The notes under the pieces were generated by a model. The model ran no database searches and was not told the DNA's origin. It worked only from the letters and a program-made list of their open reading frames with translations. A DNA stretch of 64,000 nucleotides from Haemonchus contortus (Eukaryota; Nematoda; Chromadorea; Rhabditida; Trichostrongylidae). The DNA lies in contig LS997567.1 of the NCBI GenBank assembly GCA_000469685.2, positions 23,344,710-23,408,709 on the forward strand, given 5' to 3'. A program made the position numbers and the translations under genes. Below, one piece after another: positions 53,501 to 64,000 of the stretch (position 1 is its first letter; each line of letters opens with the position of its first letter).

Positions 53501-56500
53501 TTTGATCTAATCCCCGCACACTTCAGTGCAAACCCCGCCCACTTCCAGGATTTGGCCACGTCTGTTCTTTTACATCTCAACACCTTTTTGCCCCATCCCA
53601 AGACGTTCCTGAACAGAGTTATAAATTCTTGATCTAAGTCCCGCCCACTTCAGTGCAAACCCCGCCCACTTTGAGGATTTGGACACACTTGTTCTTTTAC
53701 ACCTCAACACCTTTTTGCCCCATCCCAGAACGTTCCTGAACAGAGTCATAAATTTTTGATCTATGCCCTGCCCACTTTAGTGCCAACCCCGCCCACTTCG
53801 AGGATTTGGCCACATTTGTTCTCTTGCACCTCAACACCTTTTCGCCCCATCCCAGGACGTTCCAGAACAGAGTAATTATTTCTGATCTAAGTCCCGTCCA
53901 CTCCAGTGCAAACCCCGCCCACTTCCAGGATTTGGCCACGTCTGTTCTTTTACATGTCAACACCTTTTTGCCCCATCCCAGGATGTTCCTGAACAGAGCT
54001 ATAAATTTTCGATTTAAGCCCTGCCCACTTCAGTGCCAACCCCGCCCACTTCGAGGATTTGGCCACACTTGTTCTTTTACACCTCAACATCTTTTTGCCC
54101 CATCCCAGGACGTTCTTGAACAGGGTTATAAATTTTTGATCTAATCCCCGCCCTCTTCAGTGCAAACCCCGCCCACTTCGAGGATTTGGCCACACTTGTT
54201 CTTTTACACCTCAACACCTTTTTGCCCCATCCCAGGACGTTCCTGAACAGAGTTATAAATTTTTGATCTAATCCCCGCCCACTTCAGTGCAAACCCCGCC
54301 CACTTCCAGGATTTGGCCACACTTGTTCTTTTACACCTCAACACCTTTTTGCCCCATCCCAGAACGTTCCTGAACAGAGTCATAAATTTTTGATCTAATC
54401 CCCGCCCACTTCAGTGCAAACCCCGCCCACTTTGAGGATTTGGCCACACTTGTTCTTTTACACCTCAACACCTTTTTGCCCCATCCCAGAACGTTCCTGA
54501 ACAGAGTCATAAATTTTTGATCTAATCCCTGCCCACTTCAGTGCCAACCCCGCCCACTTCGAGGATTTGGCCACATTTGTTCTTTTACACCTCAACACCT
54601 TTTCGCCCCATCCCAGGACGTTCCTGAACAGAGTTATAAATTTTTGATCTAATCCCCGCCCACTTCAGTGCCAACCCCGCCCACTTCGAGGATTTGGCCA
54701 CACTTGTTCTTTTACACCTCAACACCTTTTTGCCCCATCCCAGGACGTTCTTGAACAGGGTTATAAATTTTTGATCTAATCCCCGCCCACTTCAGTGCCA
54801 ACCCCGCCCACTTCGAGGATTTGGCCACACTTGTTCTTTTACACCTCAACACCTTTTTGCCCCATCCCAGAACGTTCCTGAACAGAGTCATAAATTTTTG
54901 ATCTAATCCCCGCCCACTTCAGTGCAAACCCCGCCCACTTCCAGGATTTGGCCACGTCTGTTCTTTTACATCTCAACACCTTTTTGCCCCATCCCAAGAC
55001 GTTCCTGAACAGAGTTATAAATTCTTGATCTAAGTCCCGCCCACTTCAGTGCAAACCCCGCCCACTTTGAGGATTTGGACACACTTGTTCTTTTACACCT
55101 CAACACCTTTTTGCCCCATCCCAGAACGTTCCTGAACAGAGTCATAAATTTTTGATCTATGCCCTGCCCACTTTAGTGCCAACCCCGCCCACTTCGAGGA
55201 TTTGGCCACATTTGTTCTCTTGCACCTCAACACCTTTTCGCCCCATCCCAGGACGTTCCAGAACAGAGTAATTATTTCTGATCTAAGTCCCGTCCACTCC
55301 AGTGCAAACCCGCCCACTTCGAGGATTTGGCCACATCTGTTCTTTTACACCTCAACACCTTTTTGCCCCATCCCAGGACGTTCCTGAACAGAGTTATAAA
55401 TTTTTGATCTAAGTCCCGCCCACTTCAGTGCAAACCCCGCCCACTTTGAGGATTTGGCCACACTTGTTCTTTTACACCTCAACACCTTTTTGCCCCATCC
55501 CAAAACGTTCCCTGAACAGAGTCATAAATTTTTGATCTATGCCCTGCCCACTTTAGTGCCAACCCCGCCCACTTCGAGGATTTGGCCACATTTGTTCTCT
55601 TGCACCTCAACACCTTTTCGCCCCATCCCAGGACGTTCTTGAACAGGGTTATTAATTTTTGATCGAATCCCCGCCAACTTCAGTGCCAACCCCGCCCACT
55701 TCGAGGATTTGGCTACACTTGTTCTTTTACACCTCAACACCTTTTCGCCCCATCCCAGGACGTTCCTGAACAGAGTAGTTAATTTTTGATCTAAGTCCCG
55801 CCCACTTCAGTGCAAATCCCGCCCACTTTGAGGATTTGGCCACACTTGTTCTTTTACACCTCAACACCTTTTTGCCCCATCCCAGGACGTTCTTGAACAG
55901 GGTTATAAATTTTTGATCGAATCCCCGCCAACTTCAGTGCCAACCCCGCCCACTTCGAGGATTTGGCTACACTTGTTCTTTTACACCTCGACACCTTTTT
56001 GCCCCATCCCAGAACGTTCCTGAACAGAGTCAGAAATTTTTGATCTAATCCCCGCACACTTCAGTGCAAACCCCGCCCACTTCCAGGATTTGGCCACGTC
56101 TGTTCTTTTACATCTCAACACCTTTTTGCCCCATCCCAAGACGTTCCTGAACAGAGTTATAAATTCTTGATCTAAGTCCCGCCCACTTCAGTGCAAACCC
56201 CGCCCACTTTGAGGATTTGGACACACTTGTTCTTTTACACCTCAACACCTTTTTGCCCCATCCCAGAACGTTCCTGAACAGAGTCATAAATTTTTGATCT
56301 ATGCCCTGCCCACTTTAGTGCCAACCCCGCCCACTTCGAGGATTTGGCCACATTTGTTCTCTTGCACCTCAACACCTTTTCGCCCCATCCCAGGACGTTC
56401 CAGAACAGAGTAATTATTTCTGATCTAAGTCCCGTCCACTCCAGTGCAAACCCCGCCCACTTCCAGGATTTGGCCACGTCTGTTCTTTTACATGTCAACA

Positions 56501-59500
56501 CCTTTTTGCCCCATCCCAGGATGTTCCTGAACAGAGCTATAAATTTTCGATTTAAGCCCTGCCCACTTCAGTGCCAACCCCGCCCACTTCGAGGATTTGG
56601 CCACACTTGTTCTTTTACACCTCAACATCTTTTTGCCCCATCCCAGGACGTTCTTGAACAGGGTTATAAATTTTTGATCTAATCCCCGCCCACTTCAGTG
56701 CCAACCCCGCCCACTTCGAGGATTTGGCCACACTTGTTCTTTTACACCTCAACACCTTTTTGCCCCATCCCAGGACGTTCCTGAACAGAGTCATAAATTT
56801 TTGATCTAATCCCCGCCCACTTCAGTGCAAACCCCGCCCACTTTGAGGATTTGGCCACACTTGTTCTTTTACACCTCAACACCTTTTTGCCCCATCCCAG
56901 GACGTTCCTGAACAGAGTTATAAATTTTTGATCTAATCCCCGCCCACTTCAGTGCCAACCCCGCCCACTTCGAGGATTTGGCCACATTGTTCTTTTACAC
57001 CTCAACACCTTTTTGCCCCATCCCAGACGTTCCTGAACAGAGTTATAAATTTTTGATCTAATCCCGCCCACTTCAGTGCAAACCCCGCCCACTTCGAGGA
57101 TTTGGCCACACTTGTTCTTTTACACCTCAACACCTTTTTGCCCCATCCCAGGACGTTCCTGAACAGAGTTATTAATTTTTGATCTAATCCCTGCCCACTT
57201 CAGTGCCAAACCCCGCCCACTTCGAGGATTTGGCCACATTTGTTCTCTTGCACCTCAACACCTTTTCGCCCCATCCCAGGACGTTCCTGAACAGAGTTAT
57301 AAATTTTTGATCTAATCCCCGCCCACTTCAGTGCCAACCCCGCCCACTTCGAGGATTTGGCCACACTTGTTCTTTTACACCTCAACACCTTTTGCCCCAT
57401 CCCAGGACGTTCCTGAACAGAGTATTAATTTTTGATCTAAGTCCCGCCCACTTCAGTGCAAACCCCGCCCACTTGAGGATTTGGCCCACGTCTGTTCTTT
57501 TACATCTCAACACCTTTTTGCCCCATCCCAGGACGTTCCTGAACAGAGTTATAAATTTTTGATCTAATCCCTGCCCACTTCAGTGCCAACCCCGCCCACT
57601 TCGAGGATTTGGCCACACTTGTTCTTTTACACCTCAACACCTTTTTGCCCCATCCCAGAACGTTCCTGAACAGAGTCATAAATTTTTGATCTAATCCCCG
57701 CCCACTTCAGTGCAAACCCCGCCCACTTCCAGGATTTGGCCACGTCTGTTCTTTTACATCTCAACACCTTTTTGCCCCATCCCAAGACGTTCCTGAACAG
57801 AGTTATAAATTCTTGATCTAAGTCCCGCCCACTTCAGTGCAAACCCCGCCCACTTTGAGGATTTGGACACACTTGTTCTTTTACACCTCAACACCTTTTT
57901 GCCCCATCCCAGAACGTTCCTGAACAGAGTCATAAATTTTTGATCTATGCCCTGCCCACTTTAGTGCCAACCCCGCCCACTTCGAGGATTTGGCCACATT
58001 TGTTCTCTTGCACCTCAACACCTTTTCGCCCCATCCCAGGACGTTCCAGAACAGAGTAATTATTTCTGATCTAAGTCCCGTCCACTCCAGTGCAAACCCC
58101 GCCCACTTCCAGGATTTGGCCACGTCTGTTCTTTTACATGTCAACACCTTTTTGCCCCATCCCAGGATGTTCCTGAACAGAGCTATAAATTTTCGATTTA
58201 AGCCCTGCCCACTTCAGTGCCAACCCCGCCCACTTCGAGGATTTGGCCACACTTGTTCTTTTACACCTCAACACCTTTTTGCCCCATCCCAGGATGTTCC
58301 TGAACAGAGCTATAAATTTTCGATTTAAGCCCTGCCCACTTCAGTGCCAACCCCGCCCACTTCGAGGATTTGGCCACACTTGTTCTTTTACACCTCAACA
58401 TCTTTTTGCCCCGCCCACTTCAGTGCCAACCCCGCCCACTTCGAGGATTTGGCTACACTTGTTCTTTTACACCTCAACACCTTTTTGCCCCATCCCAGGA
58501 CGTTCTTGAACAGGGTTATAAATTTTTGATCTAATCCCCGCCCTCTTCAGTGCAAACCCCGCCCACTTCCAGGATTTGGCCACACTTGTTCTTTTACACC
58601 TCAACACCTTTTCGCCCCATCCCAGAACGTTCCTGAACAGAGTAATAAATTTTTGATCTAATCCCCGCCCACTTCAGTGCAAACCCCGCCCACTTCCAGG
58701 ATTTGGCCACGTCTGTTCTTTTACACCTCAACACCTTTTTGCCCCATCCCAAGACGTTCCTGAACAGAGTTATAAATTCTTGATCTAAGTCCCGCCCACT
58801 TCAGTGCAAACCCCGCCCACTTTGAGGATTTGGCCACACTTGTTCTTTTACACCTCAACACCTTTTTGCCCCATCCCAGAACGTTCCTGAACAGAGTCAT
58901 AAATTTTTGATCTATGCCCTGCCCACTTTAGTGCCAACCCCGCCCACTTCGAGGATTTGGCCACATTTGTTCTCTTGCACCTCAACACCTTTTCGCCCCA
59001 TCCCAGGACGTTCCTGAACAGAGTATAATTTTTGATCTAATCCCGCCACTTCAGTGCAAACCCCGCCCACTTCCAGGATTTGGCCACACTTGTTCTTTTA
59101 CACCTCAACACCTTTTTGCCCCATCCCAGGACGTTCCTGAACAGAGTATAAATTTTCGATCTAAGTCCCGCCCACTTCAGTGCCAACCCCGCTCACTTTG
59201 AGGATTTGGCCACACTTGTTCTTTTACACCTCAACACCTTTTTGCCCCATCCCAGGACGTTCCTGAACAAAGTTATAAATCTTAAATCTAAGCCCCGCCC
59301 ACTTCAGTGCCAACCCCGCCCACTTCGAGGATTTGGCTACACTTGTTCTTTTACACCTCAACACCTTTTTGCCCCATCCCAGGACGTTCCTGAACAGAGT
59401 TATAAATTTTTGATCTAAGTCCCCGCCCACTTCAGTGCAAACCCCGCCCACTTCGAGGATTTGGCCACATTTGTTCTTTTACACCTCGACACCTTTTTGC

Positions 59501-62500
59501 CCCATCCCAGACGTTCCTGAACAGAGTTATAAATTCTTGATCTAAGTCCCGCCCACTTCAGTGCAAACCCCGCCCACTTCCAGGATTTGGCCACGTCTGT
59601 TCTTTTACATCTCAACACCTTTTTGCCCCATCCCAAGACGTTCCTGAACAAAGTTATAAATCTTAAATCTAAGCCCCGCCCACTTTAGTGCCAACCCCGC
59701 CCACTTCGAGGATTTGGCCACATTTGTTCTCTTGCACCTCAACACCTTTTCGCCCCATCCCAGGACGTTCCTGAACAGAGTAATAATTTTGATCTAATCC
59801 CCGCCACTTTCAGTGCAAACCCCGCCCACTTCGAGGATTGGCCACACTTGTTCTTTTACACCTCAACACCTTTTTGCCCCATCCCAGGACGTTCCTGAAC
59901 AGAGTATAAATTTTTGATCTAATCCCCGCCCACTTCAGTGCAAACCCCGCCCACTTGCCAGGATTTGGCCACGTCTTTTCTTTTACATCTCAACACCTTT
60001 TTGCCCCATCCCAAGACGTTCCTGAACAGAGTTATAATTCTTGATCTAAGTCCCGCCCACTTCAGTGCAAACCCCGCCCACTTCGAGGATTTGGCCACAC
60101 TTGTTCTTTTACACCTCAACACCTTTTTGCCCCATCCCAGAACGTTCCTGAACAGAGTCATAAATTTTTGATCTAATCCCCGCCCACTTCAGTGCAAACC
60201 CCGCCCACTTGAGGATTTGGCCACACTTGTTCTTTTACACCTCAACACCTTTTTGCCCCATCCCAGAACGTTCCTGAACAGAGTCATAAATTTTTGATCT
60301 AATCCCTGCCCACTTCAGTGCCAACCCCGCCCACTTCGAGGATTTGGCCACATTTGTTCTTTACACCTCAACACCTTTTGCCCCATCCCAGACGTTCCTG
60401 AACAGAGTATTAAATTTTGATCTAAGTCCCGCCCACTTCAGTGCAAACCCCGCCCACTTCGAGGATTTGGCCACACTTGTTCTTTTACACCTCAACACCT
60501 TTTTGCCCCATCCCAGGACGTTCCTGAACAGAGTATAAATTTTTGATCTAATGCCCTGCCCACTTCAGTGCCAACCCCGCCCACTTCGAGGATTTGGCCA
60601 CACTTGTTCTTTTACACCTCAACACCTTTTTGCCCCATCCCAGGACGTTCCTGAACAGAGTTATAAATTTTGATCTAAGTCCCTCCCACTTCAGTGCACA
60701 CCCCGCCCACTTTGAGGATTTGGCCACACTTGTTCTTTTACACCTCAACACCTTTTTGCCCCATCCCAGAACGTTCCTGAACAGAGTCATAAATTTTTGA
60801 TCTATGCCCTGCCCACTTTAGTGCCAACCCCGCCCACTTCGAGGATTTGGCCACATTTGTTCTCTTGCACCTCAACACCTTTTCGCCCCATCCCAGGACG
60901 TTCCTGAACAGAGTGATTAATTTTCGATCTAAGTCCCGCCCACTTCAGTGCAAATCCCGCCCACTTTGAGGATTTGGCCACACTTGTTCTTTTACACCTC
61001 AACACCTTTTTGCCCCATCCCAGAACGTTCCTGAACAGAGTCATAAATTTTTGATCTATGCCCTGCCCACTTTAGTGCCAACCCCGCCCACTTTGAGGAT
61101 TTGGCCACACTTGTTCTTTTACATGTCAACACATTTCGCCCCATCCCAGGACGTTCCTGAACAGAGTTATAAATTTTTGATCTAATCCCTGCCCACTTTA
61201 GTGCCAACCCCGCCCACTTCGAGGATTTGGCCACATTTGTTCTCTTGCACCTCAACACCTTTTCACCCCATCCCAGGACGTTCCAGAACAGAGTAATTAT
61301 TTTTGATCTAAGTCCCGCCCACTTCAGTGCAAACCCCGCCCACTTTGAGGATTTGGCCACATTTGTTCTCTTGCACCTCAACACCTTTTCGCCCCATCCC
61401 AGGACGTTCCTGAACAGAGTTATAAATTTTTGATCTAATCCCTGCCCACTTCAATGCCAACCCCGCCCACTTCGAGGATTTGGCCACATTTGTTCTCTTG
61501 CACCTCAACACCTTTTTGCCCCATCCCAGAACGTTCCTGAACAGAGTCATAAATTTTTGATCTATGCCCTGCCCACTTTAGTGCCAACCCCGCCCACTTC
61601 GAGGATTTGGCCACATTTGTTCTCTTGCACCTCAACACCTTTTTGCCCCATCCCAGAACGTTCCTGAACAGAGTCATAAATTTTTGATCTAATGCCCTGC
61701 CCACTTTAGTGCCAACCCCGCCCACTTCGAGGATTTGGCCACATTTGTTCTCTTGCACCTCAACACCTTTTCGCCCCATCCCAGGACGTTCTTGAACAGA
61801 GTATTTAATTTTTGATCTATGCCCTGCCCACTTTAGTGCCAACCCCGCCCACTTCGAGGATTTGGCCACATTTGTTCTCTTGCACCTCAACACCTTTTCG
61901 CCCCATCCCAGGACGTTCTTGAACAGGGTTATCAATTTTTGATCTAATCCCCGCCCTCTTCAGTGCAAACCCCGCCCCACTTCGAGGATTTGGCCACATT
62001 TGTTCTCTTGCACCTCAACACCTTTTCGCCCCATCCCAGGACGTTCCTGAACAGAGTTATAAATTTTTGATCTAATCCCTGCCCACTTCAGTGCCAACCC
62101 CGCCCGCTTCCAGGATTTGGCCACGTCTGTTCTTTTACATCTCAACACCTTTTTGCCCCATCCCAAGACGTTCCTGAACAGAGTTATAAATTTTTGATCT
62201 AAGTCCCCGCCCACTTCAGTGCAAACCCCGCCCACTTCGAGGATTTGGCCACACTTGTTCTTTTACACCTCAACACCTTTTTGCCCCATCCCAGAACGTT
62301 CCTGAACAGAGTCATAAATTTTTGATCTAATCCCCGCCCACTTCAGTGCAAACCCCGCCCACTTCGAGGATTTGGCTACACTTGTTCTTTTACACCTCAA
62401 CACCTTTTTGCCCCATCCCAGGACGTTCCTGAACAGAGTTATAATTTTTGATCTAAGTCCCGCCCACTTCAGTGCAAACCCCGCCCACTTCGAGGATTTG

Positions 62501-64000
62501 GCCACACTTGTTCTTTTACACCTCAACACCTTTTTGCCCCATCCCAGACGTTCCTGAACAGAGTCATAAATTTTTGATCTAATGCCCTGCCCACTTTCAG
62601 TGCCAACCCCGCCCACTTCGAGGATTTGGCCACATTTGTTCTTTTACACCTCAACACCTTTTCGCCCCATCCCAGGACGTTCCTGAACAGAGTTATTTAA
62701 TTTTTGATCTAATCCCTGCCCACTTTAGTGCCAACCCCGCCCACTTCGAGGATTTGGCCACATTTGTTCTCTTGCACCTCAACACCTTTTCGCCCCATCC
62801 CAGGACGTCCCTTAACAGGGTTATTAATTTTTGATCTAAGTCCCGCCCACTTCAGTGCAAACCCCGCCCACTTCGAGGATTTGGCCACATTTGTTCTCTT
62901 GCACCTCAACACCTTTTCGCCCCATCCCAGGACGTTCTTGAACAGAGTATTAATTTTTGATCTAATCCCTGCCCACTTCAGTGCCAACCCCGCCCACTTC
63001 GAGGATTTGGCCACATTTGTTCTCTTGCACCTCAACACCTTTTTGCCCCATCCCAGAACGTTCCTGAACAGAGTCATAAATTTTTGATCTATGCCCTGCC
63101 CACTTTAGTGCCAACCCCGCCCACTTCGAGGATTTGGCCACATTTCCTCTCTTGCACCTCAACACCTTTTTGCCCCCAATCCCAGACGTTCCTGAACAGA
63201 GTCAAAATTTTTGATCTAATCCCCGCCACACTTCAGTGCAAACCCGCCCACTTCCAGGATTTGGCCACGTCTTGTTCTTTTACACTCGACACCTTTTTGC
63301 CCCATCCCAGAACGTTCCTGAACAGAGTTATAAATCTTGATCTAGTCCCGCCCACTTCAGTGCAACCCCGCCCACTTTGAGGATTTGCTACACTTGTTCT
63401 TTTTACACCTCAACACCTTTTTGCCCCATCCCAGAACGTTCCTGAACAGAGTTATAAATTTTTGATCTATGCCCTGCCCACTTTAGTGCCAACCCCGCCC
63501 ACTTCGAGGATTGGCCACATTGTCTCTTGCACCTCAACACCTTTTGCCCCATCCCAGGACGTTCCTGAAACAGAGTAGATTAATTTTCGATCTAAGTCCC
63601 GTCCACTTCAGTGGCAAACCCGCCACTTCCAGGATTTGGCCCACGTCTGTTCTTTTACATCTCAACACCTTTTTGCCCCATCCCAGGACGTTCCAGAACA
63701 GAGTAATTATTTTTGATCTAAGTCCCGCCCACTTCAGTGCAAACCCCGCCCACTTTGAGGATTTGGCCACACTTGTTCTTTTACACCTCAACACCTTTTT
63801 GCCCCATCCCAGAACGTTCCTGAACAGAGTCATAAATTTTTGATCTATGCCCTGCCCACTTTAGTGCCAACCCCGCCCACTTCGAGGATTTGGCCACATT
63901 TGTTCTCTTGCACCTCAACACCTTTTCGCCCCATCCCAGGACGTTCTTGAACAGAGTATTTAATTTTTGATCTAAGCCCCGCCCACTTCAGTGCAAACCC
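50522..64000 (+). repeat. 127-bp satellite array
   Basis: Tandem units of 127 bp, about 106 copies, running off the window end. Landmarks: 'cttgttcttttacacctcaa', 'tttttgccccatcccaggac', 'gttcctgaacagagttataa', 'ttgatctaatccccgcccac', 'cccgcccacttcgaggattt'. Each unit holds two CCCCGCCCACTTC boxes about 21 bp apart. Monomer types differ in the first third ('cacacttgttcttttac', 'cacatttgttctcttgc', 'cacgtctgttcttttac'). Since 127 is not a multiple of three, the many open frames on both strands are spurious. Confidence 0.98.
50650..58240 (+). repeat. Higher-order repeat blocks within the satellite
   Basis: A block of about 980 bp with the same series of monomer variants appears at about 50650-51630, 53180-54160 and 55720-56700. 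Spacing is 2530 and 2538 bp, that is 20 monomers. A partial copy about 1646 bp further (13 monomers) is at about 57640-58240. These show segmental amplification of multi-monomer units. Confidence 0.85.

Noticed and set aside
50785..63843. Dozens of repeated 60-166-residue open frames on both strands, such as those containing KVLRCKRTSVAKSSKWAGLA or LLHLNTFLPHPRTFLNRVI
   Set aside because: They are translations of the 127-bp satellite. The unit is not a multiple of three, frames exist on both strands and simply follow monomer number.
43150..64000. A CRISPR array, suggested by regular repeats
   Set aside because: Units are 120-129 bp without unique spacers, in a nematode-type genome; this is satellite DNA.

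Overview
The window looks like nuclear DNA from a strongylid (clade V) nematode, most likely a hookworm. The basis is recalled family resemblance, not a search: RTE-type non-LTR elements whose endonuclease and RT wording matches copies common in hookworm genomes, a strongylid-type tRNA-derived SINE, a GIY-YIG Penelope-like element, mariners, a Cer-like Ty3/gypsy element, and a 56-bp intron with a TTTCAG acceptor. I see no intact protein-coding gene. Almost everything is transposon, transposon relic, palindrome or satellite.

Layout. 1-640: (CATA)n and a dispersed repeat with a Helitron-like 5' end. 2.1-2.5 kb: mariner relic. 2.9-6.3 kb: 3.4-kb TIR element containing a foldback. 6.9-10.6 kb: two broken RTE copies in tandem. 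10.6-13.7 kb: two Penelope-like copies, head to head, the longer one reaching its GIY-YIG domain and tail. 14.1-14.9 kb: internally deleted mariner. 14-28.5 kb: a dense set of short palindromic DNA transposons, many with exact target-site duplications (TSDs), one region nested three deep. 29.0-33.1 kb (minus): multi-exon Upf1-like SF1 helicase pseudogene interrupted by a palindromic MITE. 33.3-37.6 kb (minus): decayed Ty3/gypsy element in which a membrane-anchored, Env-like reading frame precedes protease-RT-integrase. 38.2 kb: BEL/Pao scrap. 39.2-40.8 kb: third RTE copy. 41.4 kb: SINE.

43.15-50.52 kb is one large palindrome with arms of 2,985 and 3,504 bp, nearly identical where I compared them, built from about 120-bp and 129-bp tandem repeats. 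It abuts a 127-bp satellite that fills the remaining 13.5 kb (about 106 monomers) and shows higher-order periodicity of about 2.53 kb. Two diverged monomers of the same satellite lie on the other side of the palindrome, at 42.4 kb.

Nothing here works as a pathway. The history is repeated insertion of young non-autonomous DNA elements into older retroelement remains, followed by or alongside amplification of satellite DNA. The observations most worth following are the helicase in the env position of a retroelement with an Env-like N-terminal frame, the recent large palindrome at a satellite edge, and the TSD-supported MITE families.
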